A stretch of DNA of 64,000 bases, taken from positions 3,289,501 through 3,353,500 of the forward strand of contig NZ_JUHB01000001.1 of the NCBI RefSeq assembly GCF_000799565.1, in the 5' to 3' direction. Under the pieces are notes generated by a model, which ran no database searches, was not told where the DNA came from, and saw only the letters and a program-made list of their open reading frames with translations. Source of the DNA: Cellulophaga sp. Hel_I_12 (GTDB lineage: Bacteria; Bacteroidota; Bacteroidia; Flavobacteriales; Flavobacteriaceae). Shown here one piece after another: positions 47,286 to 56,798 of the stretch (its first letter is position 1; every line of letters begins with the position of its first letter). The position numbers were made by a program, and so were the translations under genes.

Positions 47286-49676
47286 ATGGAAATACTAGTA
47301 AAATTTCTGCCAGCCTTTGGTGTTTTGGCGTTGTTGTTTATCATTTGGAAAAACATGTGGGTATCTAAACAAGATGCCGGAAATGAAAAAATGACACGGA
47401 TTGCAAAGAGTATATCAGATGGTGCCATGTCATTCTTAAAAGCTGAGTATAAGATTCTTTCGATATTCGTTATTGCTGTTGCCATTTTATTGTATGTAAA
47501 AGGAAGCAACGAAGTAGGATCAAACGGAATGGTAGCAGTTTCATTTATAGTGGGTGCTATTTGTTCTGCATTGGCAGGTTTTATAGGGATGAAAGTAGCT
47601 ACGAAAGCCAATGTTAGAACCACTCAGGCGGCAAGAACGTCATTAGGAAAAGCTTTAGAAGTAGCTTTCGCTGGTGGTGCTGTAATGGGTCTAGGCGTTG
47701 TAGGCTTAGGTGTTTTAGGACTAAGTGGCCTTTTCGCTATTTACCAAGGAATATGGGAAGGACCAGAAAATTTAGGAATGGTATTAAACGTACTTTCAGG
47801 ATTTTCCTTAGGAGCATCTTCAATTGCACTATTTGCGCGTGTTGGTGGTGGTATTTATACCAAAGCAGCCGATGTAGGTGCCGATTTAGTAGGAAAGGTT
47901 GAGGCTGGTATTCCAGAAGATCACCCGCTAAACCCAGCAACTATTGCCGATAACGTCGGTGATAACGTAGGGGATGTAGCAGGTATGGGTGCTGATTTAT
48001 TCGAATCGTATGTAGGTTCTATTATTGGTACCATGGTTTTGGGAGCATTTATTATTACGCCAGATTTTGGTGGTTTAGGTGCGGTTTATTTACCATTGGT
48101 ATTGGCAGCGGTAGGTATTATAATGTCTATCATCGGAACTTTCTTTGTAAAAGTAAAAGATGGTGGTAATCCACAGACAGCTTTAAATATCGGTGAATTT
48201 GGTTCTGCGTTTTTAATGGTTATAGCTTCTTATTTTATAATCAATTCATTAATTCCTGCAACTTGGATGTATGACGGAGTTGAATATACTGCAAACGGAG
48301 TTTTCTTTGCTACTATAGCTGGTTTGGTTGCTGGTTTAGCCGTGGGTAAAATCACAGAATATTATACAGGTACGGGTACAAAACCAGTAAATTCTATTGT
48401 AAAACAATCAGAAACTGGCGCTGCAACCAATATTATATCAGGTTTAGGAGTAGGGATGATGTCTACCATGTTCCCTATTTTATTTATAGCTGCAGCAATT
48501 TTAGTATCACACCATTTTGCAGGTTTATACGGTATCGCTATTGCCGCAGTGGGTATGTTAGCCAATACAGGTATTCAGTTGGCTGTAGATGCTTATGGTC
48601 CTATTTCTGATAATGCGGGTGGTATTGCCGAAATGGCTGAGTTACCACATGAAGTTCGTGAACGTACCGATAAATTAGATGCAGTTGGGAATACTACAGC
48701 CGCTATTGGTAAAGGTTTTGCCATTGCTTCAGCAGCTTTAACGGCACTAGCCTTATTTTCAGCTTTTATGAAAGTCGCTAATGTAACATCAATCGATGTT
48801 TCTAAACCAACCGTAATGGCTGGACTTTTGGTAGGTGCGATGCTTCCTTTTGTATTCTCGGCATTATCTATGAATGCTGTAGGTAGAGCAGCGATGGCCA
48901 TGATTGAAGAAGTACGTCGCCAGTTCAGAGATATTCCTCAATTAAAAGCAGCGCTTGCTGTAATGCGTAAGTACGATTCTGATATGTCTAAAGCGACCCC
49001 AGAAGACAGAGCAATTTTTGATGCTGCGGATGGCTATGCAGAATACGATAAATGTGTTGATATATCTACAAAAGCATCGATTAAAGAAATGGTATTACCA
49101 GGTTTATTAGCGATTGCAGTTCCAGTAGCTGTAGGTTTCATTGGTGGTGCTGAAATGTTAGGAGGTTTATTGGCAGGGGTAACTTCTGCAGGAGTTCTTA
49201 TGGCAATTTTCCAGTCGAACGCTGGTGGTGCTTGGGATAATGCTAAAAAAATGATTGAAGCCGATGGTCGTAAAGGTTCTGACGCACATAAGGCAGCTGT
49301 TGTAGGTGATACTGTGGGTGATCCGTTTAAAGATACTTCAGGACCTTCTTTAAACATTTTATTAAAATTAATGTCAGTAGTAGCTTTAGTAATTGCACCA
49401 AGTATTGCAATTACTGCTGAAGGAATGGCAGCATATACCAATGAGAAGCAAACCATAGAAACTTCTATTCAAATGAATGTTGATACTAACGATTTAGCAG
49501 AGGCTACTGTTGTTTTTACAACTACAACGAATGGAAAATCAATTACGGAAGAGAAAATTTTCAAAGGAACACAAGAAGAGGTAAAAGCACAATTAGTGGC
49601 TTTTGAAAATACAACGGTTAAAGGCCATGATGCTGATGTTGAGGTTAAAATTGAAAAAGTAGATATTAGAAAATAA
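47286..49676 (+). CDS. hppA: Membrane-bound ion-pumping pyrophosphatase
   Basis: 796 residues with about sixteen membrane helices. It couples PPi hydrolysis to export of H+ and/or Na+. The catalytic loop [20 protein letters not shown], the acidic motif [19 protein letters not shown] and the later [14 protein letters not shown] are present. [10 protein letters not shown] has Ala where K+-independent enzymes have Lys, so it should be K+-dependent. The pumped ion cannot be fixed from sequence alone. The last about 85 residues, after the final membrane helix (from about [13 protein letters not shown]), form an extra polar beta-like domain absent from short homologues. Confidence 0.93.
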   Translation: MEILVKFLPAFGVLALLFIIWKNMWVSKQDAGNEKMTRIAKSISDGAMSFLKAEYKILSIFVIAVAILLYVKGSNEVGSNGMVAVSFIVGAICSALAGFIGMKVATKANVRTTQAARTSLGKALEVAFAGGAVMGLGVVGLGVLGLSGLFAIYQGIWEGPENLGMVLNVLSGFSLGASSIALFARVGGGIYTKAADVGADLVGKVEAGIPEDHPLNPATIADNVGDNVGDVAGMGADLFESYVGSIIGTMVLGAFIITPDFGGLGAVYLPLVLAAVGIIMSIIGTFFVKVKDGGNPQTALNIGEFGSAFLMVIASYFIINSLIPATWMYDGVEYTANGVFFATIAGLVAGLAVGKITEYYTGTGTKPVNSIVKQSETGAATNIISGLGVGMMSTMFPILFIAAAILVSHHFAGLYGIAIAAVGMLANTGIQLAVDAYGPISDNAGGIAEMAELPHEVRERTDKLDAVGNTTAAIGKGFAIASAALTALALFSAFMKVANVTSIDVSKPTVMAGLLVGAMLPFVFSALSMNAVGRAAMAMIEEVRRQFRDIPQLKAALAVMRKYDSDMSKATPEDRAIFDAADGYAEYDKCVDISTKASIKEMVLPGLLAIAVPVAVGFIGGAEMLGGLLAGVTSAGVLMAIFQSNAGGAWDNAKKMIEADGRKGSDAHKAAVVGDTVGDPFKDTSGPSLNILLKLMSVVALVIAPSIAITAEGMAAYTNEKQTIETSIQMNVDTNDLAEATVVFTTTTNGKSITEEKIFKGTQEEVKAQLVAFENTTVKGHDADVEVKIEKVDIRK

Positions 49677-49708
49677 TCTTACTGAAATCATTTTAAAACT
49701 TTATTTTT

Positions 49709-49738
49709 AAACCTGCTAATAATATTATTAGCAGGTTT
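49709..49738 (+). terminator. Terminator of hppA
   Basis: A 30-base perfect palindrome whose arms begin AAACCTGCTAATAAT, followed by T-rich sequence. Confidence 0.85.
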
Positions 49739-49913
49739 TATTTTTGATACGCAAAAATGTGTAGTACAGCTAATGTTTAAAAGGAACTGAGTTTATTCCG
49801 AATGCTTAGCTATAAATTTTCTTATTTTTATACCTTACTGAATCTATAATCACAAATCCATTAGCTATTTTTTCCTATCGATTTCATCTCATTTCAAGAA
49901 AAACCTATTCATA

Positions 49914-50915
49914 ATGTCATTTTTTCAAAAAGATCCTTTACAAATTATATGTTTTGACGCCTATGGAACGGCATCACATTTTTATTTGAGAGGTCGTGCT
50001 TTGGAGGATGAAACTATAGATTTAGATAAAAAAGGATGGTTTCATTTGGTATTGAACACTTGGAAACGTTTTGAATCTGATGAAATTAAGAACATCGCAT
50101 TAAACATCAGCTTACCCAATGGTACTGTTTTGAAAACCAAAACAGATCATCATGGGTATTTTAAAGTAAAGGCCGCAGTAGACGATTTAGGTGCTTTTGC
50201 AAATGAAGAGGGGTGGCTATCTTTTGAAGTGGCTTATGACGACATCCCTTTAAGGCGAATCATACATCAAAAAAATAGCTTTAAAGGTAAAATTTTGATT
50301 CCGTCAGTAAAGGCAAACTACGGTGTTATTACTGATATTGATGATACCATATTACATACAGGTGTAGTCTCAAGACTTAAATGGAAAGTACTCTACAATA
50401 CCGTGTTTAAAACCGCTAAAAACCGCTTGCCACTCATAGGAGCCTCGGAGTTTTACAACCAATTACACCTTGGAAAAACCTTAGAACATGCGAACCCTAT
50501 TTTTTATGTGAGTCATAGCCCTTGGAATTTATACCGCTATTTGGATTTGTTTTTAAGACAGAATAATTTTCCAAAAGGCCCTATTTTATTGCGTAGTTTT
50601 CAGTCTATTTTTAAAAGAAAATCAGAAGGAGACAAACCCCAAAAACAGCTTGAGATCTTAAATATATTAGATGCCTATCCAGATTTAGGTTTTATTTTAA
50701 TTGGTGACAGTGGTGAACGTGATGCCGATATTTATAAAGAAATAGCAGCACTTTTTCCAGATCGTATTTTGGCTATTTACCTAAGAAGTGTAAATCACAA
50801 ACGAAAAATGACTCGTGTAAAAGGACTTTTTGAAAATTATAAAACGACACCTGTTTTATTTGTAGAAAACAGCAATCAGGCTGTAGCACATGCAAAAGCG
50901 TTAGGGTTTATTTAA
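49914..50915 (+). CDS. App1-like phosphatase (DUF2183)
   Basis: 333 residues. The N-terminal 130 residues form a beta-rich domain. The catalytic half has the HAD-like ITDIDDTILHTG near residue 140, then FYVSHSPWNLYRYLD near 200 and LIGDSGERDADIYKEIA near 265. This order is that of DUF2183, whose yeast member App1 is a phosphatidate phosphatase. It is probably a lipid phosphatase, though the substrate in bacteria is not established. No signal peptide is visible. It is convergent with the deoxynucleoside kinase gene. Confidence 0.85.
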   Translation: MSFFQKDPLQIICFDAYGTASHFYLRGRALEDETIDLDKKGWFHLVLNTWKRFESDEIKNIALNISLPNGTVLKTKTDHHGYFKVKAAVDDLGAFANEEGWLSFEVAYDDIPLRRIIHQKNSFKGKILIPSVKANYGVITDIDDTILHTGVVSRLKWKVLYNTVFKTAKNRLPLIGASEFYNQLHLGKTLEHANPIFYVSHSPWNLYRYLDLFLRQNNFPKGPILLRSFQSIFKRKSEGDKPQKQLEILNILDAYPDLGFILIGDSGERDADIYKEIAALFPDRILAIYLRSVNHKRKMTRVKGLFENYKTTPVLFVENSNQAVAHAKALGFI

Positions 50916-50960
50916 AATGACCTTTAAAAAATAGCCTAGAATCTATTGGCATAGCCGTCT

Positions 50961-51009
50961 TAATTCTTAATTCCCTAATCTTGATTCTTGATTCTTGATT
51001 CCTGATTTT
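50961..51009. repeat. Heptamer tandem array
   Basis: Seven consecutive 7-base units of the type TAATTCT to TGATTCT, drifting along the array and ending in a T-run. It fills the gap between two convergent genes. Confidence 0.6.
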
Positions 51010-51012
51010 TTT

Positions 51013-51627
51013 TTAAAACAATCCATTAATCTCCGCATCAATTTTATGAATAATAGCCCCTAAATCTTCAGGATTGGCTACAAAATCAAGTTGGTCTACA
51101 TCGATAATTAATAATTTTCCTTTCTCGTACTTCTGACTCCAAGCTTCGTAACGTTCGTTAAGGCGACTTAAATAATCAATAGAAATGGTGTTTTCGTATT
51201 CGCGACCGCGTTTGTGAATTTGGTTCACTAGATTAGGAATAGAGCTGCGTAGGTAAATTAGCACATCAGGGGGCTGCACTAAACGCTCCATCAGCTCAAA
51301 TAAACTAGAATAATTTGTAAAATCTCTATTGGTCATTAAGCCCATGGCATGCAAATTAGGCGCAAAAATATAGGCATCCTCATAAATGGTGCGATCTTGA
51401 ATTATATTTTTACCAGTTTCTCGAATTTCTAGAATCTGACGGTACCGACTATTTAAAAAATAAATTTGAAGATTAAAACTCCAACGCTCCATCTGGTTGT
51501 AAAAATCATCTAAATAAGGGTTGTCAACCACATCTTCAAAATGAGGTTCCCATTTATAATGTTTGGCCAATAAGGTTGTTAATGTAGTTTTACCAGCGCC
51601 AATATTTCCTGCAACAGCAACATGCAT
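51013..51627 (-). CDS. Deoxynucleoside kinase (free-standing)
   Basis: 204 residues. P-loop VAGNIGAGKTTLTTLL at the N-terminus, the substrate-binding FEDVVDNPYLDDFY, the conserved IIQDRTIYEDAYIF, and the lid KRGREYENTISIDYL are present. Salvages deoxynucleosides by phosphorylation. It is paralogous to the C-terminal half of the FolK fusion at 9.9 kb, but the lid and active site differ, which suggests division of substrates. The family is dAK/dGK/dCK-like; specificity is open. Confidence 0.92.
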   Translation of the reverse strand: MHVAVAGNIGAGKTTLTTLLAKHYKWEPHFEDVVDNPYLDDFYNQMERWSFNLQIYFLNSRYRQILEIRETGKNIIQDRTIYEDAYIFAPNLHAMGLMTNRDFTNYSSLFELMERLVQPPDVLIYLRSSIPNLVNQIHKRGREYENTISIDYLSRLNERYEAWSQKYEKGKLLIIDVDQLDFVANPEDLGAIIHKIDAEINGLF

Positions 51628-51834
51628 AATGTATTCTCTTAATAGTTAATTAATGCTGTAAGCAATGGGCTTTTTGCTTTATGCTTATCGCATTTGTTGA
51701 ATTTTTAAAAACCTAAAGGCTTTTCAGTATAATTTTGTAATCTCATTTCATACTTTCGACTTTCTGAAACGGGGACACAATATACAACGAATCTTGGCTT
51801 GTTAAAAATATACTTGCTGAAATGCGTGAATGTT

Positions 51835-52512
51835 TTAGGGACAAATTAATTTATATCCATAACCCCTAATATTTAGGATTTTAATGGTGGCATCTTTCTT
51901 CAATTTTTTGCGAAGTTTGGAAATAAAAACATCCATACTTCTGGCATTAAAAAAATCATCATCACCCCAAATTTTATTGAGGATATAAGATCGGTCTAAA
52001 ATTTCATTGCGTTTATCAGCCAAGTGAAAAAGTAATTCGGATTCTCTGTGCGTTAAGGCGTATTCTTCCTTCTCGAAAGTTAAGGTCTGCTTTATATGAT
52101 TAAAGCTAAAGGCGCCTAAAGATATATTTTCAACCCTTGTTTTTGCTTTTCTTGTTTTTAAAAGCGCATGTATTCGTACAATAAGTTCCTCCATACTAAA
52201 GGGTTTTTTTAAATAATCGTTTCCGCCCAGTTCAAAGCCTTCAACCACATCTTTTGTTTGCGTTTTAGCAGTTAAAAATAAAATTGGGATATGGGGATTC
52301 TCTCTTCGTATTTCTTTGGCGAGGGTAAAGCCATCTTTTTTAGGCATCATCACATCAAGTACCAATAACTGAGGATTTTCATTTTTATACAATTCGTAAG
52401 CACTAAGACCATCAGAACAATAAAGCACTTCAAAATCTCGCGTTTCCAGACTTTCTTTTACAATTAAGCCTAACGCAGTTTCATCTTCCGCATACAGTAT
52501 TTTTATTTTCAT
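51835..52512 (-). CDS. OmpR/PhoB-family response regulator
   Basis: 225 residues. The receiver domain has acidic residues DETALG, the phospho-acceptor Asp in LVLDVMMPKKDG near residue 53 and the Lys in YLKKPFSMEEL. The C-terminal winged helix (about 130-225) includes LTHRESELLFHLAD and the recognition region RSMDVFISKLRKKLK. It lies 85 bases downstream of its histidine kinase on the same strand. Three GTTAA half-sites spaced 10 bp apart upstream of the kinase are a good candidate target. Confidence 0.93.
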   Translation of the reverse strand: MKIKILYAEDETALGLIVKESLETRDFEVLYCSDGLSAYELYKNENPQLLVLDVMMPKKDGFTLAKEIRRENPHIPILFLTAKTQTKDVVEGFELGGNDYLKKPFSMEELIVRIHALLKTRKAKTRVENISLGAFSFNHIKQTLTFEKEEYALTHRESELLFHLADKRNEILDRSYILNKIWGDDDFFNARSMDVFISKLRKKLKKDATIKILNIRGYGYKLICP

Positions 52513-52597
52513 CTGTTTGTAATATTTGTTTTCTAAAGGTCAAATGTAATTCGCCAATAAACATTTTGGTGGGTATCAACTTTTGTTATGGCTTATT

Positions 52598-54043
52598 TCA
52601 TAATAGTATTTTAAAGCTAGTTGCATTGAGTTCAGAGGTTAAGGATAAGTGACCACCATGTTTTTCAATGATTTTTTTAGAATAGTATAAGCCAATACCA
52701 AAGCCTTTTACGTCGTGCTGATTTCCCTTGGGAATTCGATAAAATTTTTCAAATATTTTTTCTAAATGTTTTTTAGGAATACCATTTCCATTATCAATAA
52801 TATGTATTTCTGTAGTGTTCGTAATTTGGTTTACAAGTACCTCAATAGTATCACCCCCATATTTTACAGCATTATCTATAATGTTGTTCAGCGCATTTTC
52901 AAAATGAAAAGGATCAATAATAAGCTCAAGATTTTCTGTATTCGTACTGAACTTAAATTGCTTATGAGAAGCTATAAGTTGGTGTTTTGCAACTAAGGAT
53001 TTTAATAGTAAAATAATATGTACAGGTTCTTTATCTAACTTTAATTTATCGCTATCTAAGGTAGCTGTTTCGAGTAATTTTTCAACCATGATATTGAGTT
53101 TTACCAATTGTTGCTGAGATATATTTAAGTAGTTTTCTGTTTTTTCTTTATCATTTTTTTGATTGAAATTTTTTATGGCTTCAATAGCCGTAGAAACTGT
53201 AGTGATAGGTGTTTTAAATTCGTGGGTTATATTATTGATTAAATCATTTTTTACTTCAGCCAATTGTTTTTGGTTTTTAATAATCCAGATCAGATAAAAT
53301 AAAGTACTTATTATCGCTATAGATAGTAATAAAGACAAGGTAATACCCGCTAAACCTCTTTTAAAAATCAGATGGCTTGCATTTTCAAAGTTTAATTGTA
53401 TTTTTTGATTGGGCTTAAATAAGGTAGATTTTGAGTTCGTGGTTAGGTCTAAATCATCTATTTTTAAGGGAAACAGTTGTAATACGCTGTCATTTTTTAG
53501 TTCAACCAGTTGGTAGTTGATGACCATTTTTTTTCTAAGAAATTCATCCTTTAGTAAGGAATCTAATAGCACCAGATCAAGTGAATCTCTTGTTATAGAA
53601 AGTGTCATTTTATTCAAAAACGAGTTAAGGTCTCCCATACTATCCAAGGCTTTCTGCCCATAGATAACTTTGGTTTTAGGAAAAATTTGCGCATTTTTTA
53701 TTTCTGAAATGGCATCTTGTTTTGATTTGTTATCGGAATTGGATATATCAATTTGATCAATTTTGATGCTTGTAATATTTATATTGTTATCTATAAAATT
53801 AGATGCCCTGTCCGAAGTATAGGTAGTGTCTTTATCTACATCTAAAAAAGTGACCAAATCAGTTTTACTAATTTCGGAAAAGTAGGCCTCTACACTATTA
53901 TCTAATGCAATTTGTGTATCGTTAAGGTATCGCCGCTTATTAGACTTGTATTGGTCTAAGTTCCAAAATATTTGAATCCCTATAGTTATGGCAATCGTTA
54001 TTGCGATGATATAGGGTAGCAATTTTGAACTGAATTTTTTCAT
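52598..54043 (-). CDS. Sensor histidine kinase
   Basis: About 481 residues. Two membrane segments (about 10-28 and 245-265) enclose a periplasmic sensor domain of roughly 215 residues with no recognised fold. The H-box is NNITHEFKTPITTVSTAIEA, the N-box is NNIIDNAVKYGG, and the G-boxes are IDNGNGIPKKH and GFGIGLYYSKKIIEKHGG. The natural start is the ATG at 54043 (MKKFSSKLLPY). A -7 box lies only four bases upstream of it. It shares its upstream region with a divergent secreted protein. Confidence 0.93.
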   Translation of the reverse strand: MKKFSSKLLPYIIAITIAITIGIQIFWNLDQYKSNKRRYLNDTQIALDNSVEAYFSEISKTDLVTFLDVDKDTTYTSDRASNFIDNNINITSIKIDQIDISNSDNKSKQDAISEIKNAQIFPKTKVIYGQKALDSMGDLNSFLNKMTLSITRDSLDLVLLDSLLKDEFLRKKMVINYQLVELKNDSVLQLFPLKIDDLDLTTNSKSTLFKPNQKIQLNFENASHLIFKRGLAGITLSLLLSIAIISTLFYLIWIIKNQKQLAEVKNDLINNITHEFKTPITTVSTAIEAIKNFNQKNDKEKTENYLNISQQQLVKLNIMVEKLLETATLDSDKLKLDKEPVHIILLLKSLVAKHQLIASHKQFKFSTNTENLELIIDPFHFENALNNIIDNAVKYGGDTIEVLVNQITNTTEIHIIDNGNGIPKKHLEKIFEKFYRIPKGNQHDVKGFGIGLYYSKKIIEKHGGHLSLTSELNATSFKILL

Positions 54044-54047
54044 TAAA

Positions 54048-54055
54048 CAAAGGTA
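54048..54055 (-). promoter_or_regulatory. -7-like element directly before the kinase start codon
   Basis: TACCTTTG on the minus strand fits TAnnTTTG; it ends four bases before the ATG, which would give a nearly leaderless mRNA if active. Confidence 0.35.
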
Positions 54056-54083
54056 AAGATTATTACATTTTAATATTTCATCC

Positions 54084-54109
54084 GTTAACACACGTTAACG
54101 TTGGTTAAC
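54084..54109. promoter_or_regulatory. Triple GTTAA direct repeat, response regulator site candidate
   Basis: GTTAAC occurs at 54084, 54094 and 54104, exactly one helical turn apart, as GTTAA with five-base spacers. The layout resembles direct-repeat boxes of OmpR/PhoB/CpxR-type regulators. It lies between the kinase gene and the divergent secreted-protein gene. Confidence 0.6.
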
Positions 54110-54169
54110 TATAGATACAATTTTCTAAACATACATTTGAAGTATAATTTTAACTAAAATATATTTATT

Positions 54170-54733
54170 ATGAAAAAAATCACCTTGATTGTCTTAGTAT
54201 TCAGTCTTTTGTTAACTACAGGAATAACGGCACAGCGTTCCACAGATTCAAAAACCAATATCAATTTTACAGAAATAGGGATCACAGTTCATTCTTTGGA
54301 AGAATTAGATGCTCTAGATTGGGAAAAGAATTTTTCTGTTTTTGATGGATATGATGATGATTATGAGATTCGAGCCTTCTTAAAAATTGACCATGCAGTG
54401 GTAGTTAAGGACGCTAAAACAGAACAAAATGAAGAAAAAATAGCAAGTATTAAGCATTTACAAGAAGCGATACAAAAGGTAAAAAAGGCTTTTGAAGAGA
54501 AAGGAATTTTTAATGCTAAAGCTGATGTTGCTACATTAAATAGCGATACAATTTTACAACTTCAACACTTAATAGCATCCTCTGAACATGTTCAAAAAGC
54601 CTTTTCAAAGAATACCATTGAAATTAAAAATATGAAATATGCAGTTAAGGGTTTAAAAAGTGAAAAAGAGGCCCTTATTAAAACAATGATGAGGTCAACC
54701 GAGAGTGCAAAGAAAATACTGAGTAACATCTAG
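54170..54733 (+). CDS. Secreted protein of unknown function
   Basis: 187 residues with a signal peptide ending near GITAQ. After an acidic stretch (DGYDDDYEIRAFLKID) the protein is mostly helical and charged (KHLQEAIQKVKKAFEEKG; KGLKSEKEALIKTMM). I do not recognise a family. It is divergent from the two-component kinase and directly next to the triple GTTAA site, so it is a likely target of that system. The HK's periplasmic domain could sense it or its ligand, but this is a guess. Confidence 0.7.
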   Translation: MKKITLIVLVFSLLLTTGITAQRSTDSKTNINFTEIGITVHSLEELDALDWEKNFSVFDGYDDDYEIRAFLKIDHAVVVKDAKTEQNEEKIASIKHLQEAIQKVKKAFEEKGIFNAKADVATLNSDTILQLQHLIASSEHVQKAFSKNTIEIKNMKYAVKGLKSEKEALIKTMMRSTESAKKILSNI

Positions 54734-54901
54734 AAGCGCTTTGCTGCTCTTTTTAAGTTTATGGCTAGAATATCTTTAGAGTTTAAAAGTATAGCTATTT
54801 GCTTTACCCTAGACCTAAAAAACCTGCACTTTACTAAAAGCCTACACACCTAGTTTAGAGTTTTAGTAGTTATCTAAAAAAACAACCTAAAAGCACAACA
54901 G

Positions 54902-55666
54902 ATGAAAAAAACACTTTTAATTCAAAACACAGTTAACCTAAGAATACTTATGTGTACTACATTCTTATGGGCTTTAAACAGCTTTGGGCAAATCGAATAT
55001 TACTCTACCAACGGAAAAAATAGATTAACTAAAGTAGAACTCGAAAACCAAAAGCAAGAACTGAAACAAAAATTTGGCAAAATAAGCAAGCAAGAAATTT
55101 TTGTAGACATTAAAATTAAAAATACAGAAACAAAGAAAGACTCCATCATTCAAACAATTAGTTTTGATATCCATGATGGAAAAAGTCGAGGCGGTGGCAA
55201 TAAAGGGTACCTAGCTAAATTAATAGGAGAAAAATTCCCAGACTTTGAATTAAAAACGCTCTTAGGGGAGAAATTTAGTGCTTCCCAATTGAATGGTAAA
55301 CCCACTATGATTAATTTCTGGTTTACAAAATGCGCTCCTTGTATTGACGAAATGCCCGTTTTAAATACCATATACGACCAATATAAAAACGATATTAATT
55401 TCGTAGCAATTACTTACGAGTCCAAAGAAACAGTATCAGCTTTTTTAAAAAAATACCCTTTTAAGTTTAAGCATTTGGTCGATGCACAATCGTTTACAGA
55501 TTCATTAGAACTAAAAGCCTATCCTTTAAATTTGTTTTTAGATGCCAATGGTGTTTTGCAATATATTGAAAACGGTATTGCTTATGTGATGAAAGAAGGA
55601 GAAGAAGGTATGAAAATGGGTGATGGAAAAGATATACTGGCTATTTTAGAAAAATTGAAGCAGTAA
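54902..55666 (+). CDS. TlpA-family thiol-disulfide oxidoreductase
   Basis: 254 residues with an N-terminal export signal (about residues 15-30). An N-terminal part of about 95 residues precedes a thioredoxin-like domain. FPDFELKTLLGEKFSASQLNG opens it, the redox motif is FTKCAPCIDEMP (CxxC) near residue 138, and the cis-Pro region is LKAYPLNLFLDANG. It probably reduces disulfides in the periplasm or is tethered to the membrane. It is followed after 48 bases by a GLPGLI gene. Confidence 0.9.
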   Translation: MKKTLLIQNTVNLRILMCTTFLWALNSFGQIEYYSTNGKNRLTKVELENQKQELKQKFGKISKQEIFVDIKIKNTETKKDSIIQTISFDIHDGKSRGGGNKGYLAKLIGEKFPDFELKTLLGEKFSASQLNGKPTMINFWFTKCAPCIDEMPVLNTIYDQYKNDINFVAITYESKETVSAFLKKYPFKFKHLVDAQSFTDSLELKAYPLNLFLDANGVLQYIENGIAYVMKEGEEGMKMGDGKDILAILEKLKQ

Positions 55667-55714
55667 TTAAACCAAATCAAAAAATTACAGTCTTACCCTA
55701 AATATACATCAATA

Positions 55715-56605
55715 ATGAGAAATCAATTTTTAGTGCTAGTAGCCTTTTTTGCTTTTATAGTGCCGAGTTTAGCACAAGACTTTCAGGGTAAAGCCATTTA
55801 TCAATCCAAAACTTCTATGGGTGATTTTAATTTTGGAAATCGACAAATATCAGAAGACCAAAAAAAGCGAATGATGGAACGAATGAAAGATATGTTTGAA
55901 AAGACCTTTGTGCTTCATTTTGATAAATCGGTCGCAATGTATTCCGAAGAAGAAAAATTAGAGGCTATGAGTTCTGGAAGAGGCGGAGGAATGCGCTTTG
56001 GTGGTTTTGGTGGGAGTGGTAAGTTGTATAAAAACCTAAAAGATCAAAGTTTTACAAACGAAACTGAAATGTTTGGAAAAGTTTTTCTCATTAAAGATAA
56101 GCTAGAAAAACTAGAATGGAAAATGGGTACAGAGAGTAAAAAAATTGGGAATTATACCGCCTATAAAGCGACCGCGATTAAACCCGTTGATACCACAAGT
56201 TTTGAAGCCATGCGCCAAAGACGTCAAAGAGAAAATGATAAAGAAATAGCCGATAAAGAAGCAAAAAAAGATTCGACCAAAAGTAATTCTTTTTTTACAG
56301 CGGTAGAAGAACCTAAAGAAATAGAAATAACGGCATGGTTTACTCCAGAAATCCCTATTAGTCAAGGACCAGGAGAATATTGGGGTTTACCTGGTTTAAT
56401 TTTAGAGGTGAGCGCGGGAAATACAGTGATACTATGCACCAAAATAGTGATGAATTCAGAGGAGAAAGTTACCCTTGAAGCACCAAAAAAAGGAAAAATA
56501 GTCTCGCAAATAGAATACAATAAGATTATGATGGACAAAATGGAAGAAATGACAGAGCAATTCAGAGGTCGTGGTGGTAGTAACAGTATTCGTATTGGAA
56601 ATTAA
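55715..56605 (+). CDS. GLPGLI-family secreted protein
   Basis: 296 residues with a signal peptide ending near PSLAQ. It contains the name-giving motif in GEYWGLPGLILEVS near residue 225. A Gly/Arg-rich patch (SSGRGGGMRFGGFGGSG) lies near residue 90 and a lysine/glutamate-rich segment near 165. The family is confined to Bacteroidota and has no established function. Terminator follows; the TlpA gene upstream is probably in the same transcript. Confidence 0.9.
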   Translation: MRNQFLVLVAFFAFIVPSLAQDFQGKAIYQSKTSMGDFNFGNRQISEDQKKRMMERMKDMFEKTFVLHFDKSVAMYSEEEKLEAMSSGRGGGMRFGGFGGSGKLYKNLKDQSFTNETEMFGKVFLIKDKLEKLEWKMGTESKKIGNYTAYKATAIKPVDTTSFEAMRQRRQRENDKEIADKEAKKDSTKSNSFFTAVEEPKEIEITAWFTPEIPISQGPGEYWGLPGLILEVSAGNTVILCTKIVMNSEEKVTLEAPKKGKIVSQIEYNKIMMDKMEEMTEQFRGRGGSNSIRIGN

Positions 56606-56641
56606 TTTTTTTTAAATAGATTTTGAATGTTGTCAGAACTG

Positions 56642-56678
56642 AGGTCATCCTTTTGCTAAAAAAGGTTGACCTTTTTTT
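56642..56678 (+). terminator. Terminator of the GLPGLI gene
   Basis: AGGTCA/TGACCT and CCTTTT/AAAAGG stems separated by one mismatch, with a short loop and a run of seven T. Confidence 0.85.
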
Positions 56679-56779
56679 ATTATAGGCCTGGAGCCGTTGG
56701 TACGCCTTTATTTTGTGTTTAAAATTAGAATGCGCTACAATTTGCTGTTAAACCATTTTTCAAATAGCATTTTTTCTTC

Positions 56780-56787
56780 TACTTTTG
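56780..56787 (+). promoter_or_regulatory. -7 promoter element of metK
   Basis: TACTTTTG, an exact TAnnTTTG match. The transcript would start about 5-8 bases before the aptamer and about 160 bases before the metK ATG. Confidence 0.65.
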
Positions 56788-56798
56788 CAGTCTATTAA

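Noticed and set aside
47264..47623. Antisense open frames within hppA
   Set aside because: Shadows caused by the strong codon pattern of the hydrophobic pump; no homology or start signals.
50961..51009. Heptamer array considered as a CRISPR
   Set aside because: Units are 7 bases, contiguous and without spacers; no cas genes nearby.
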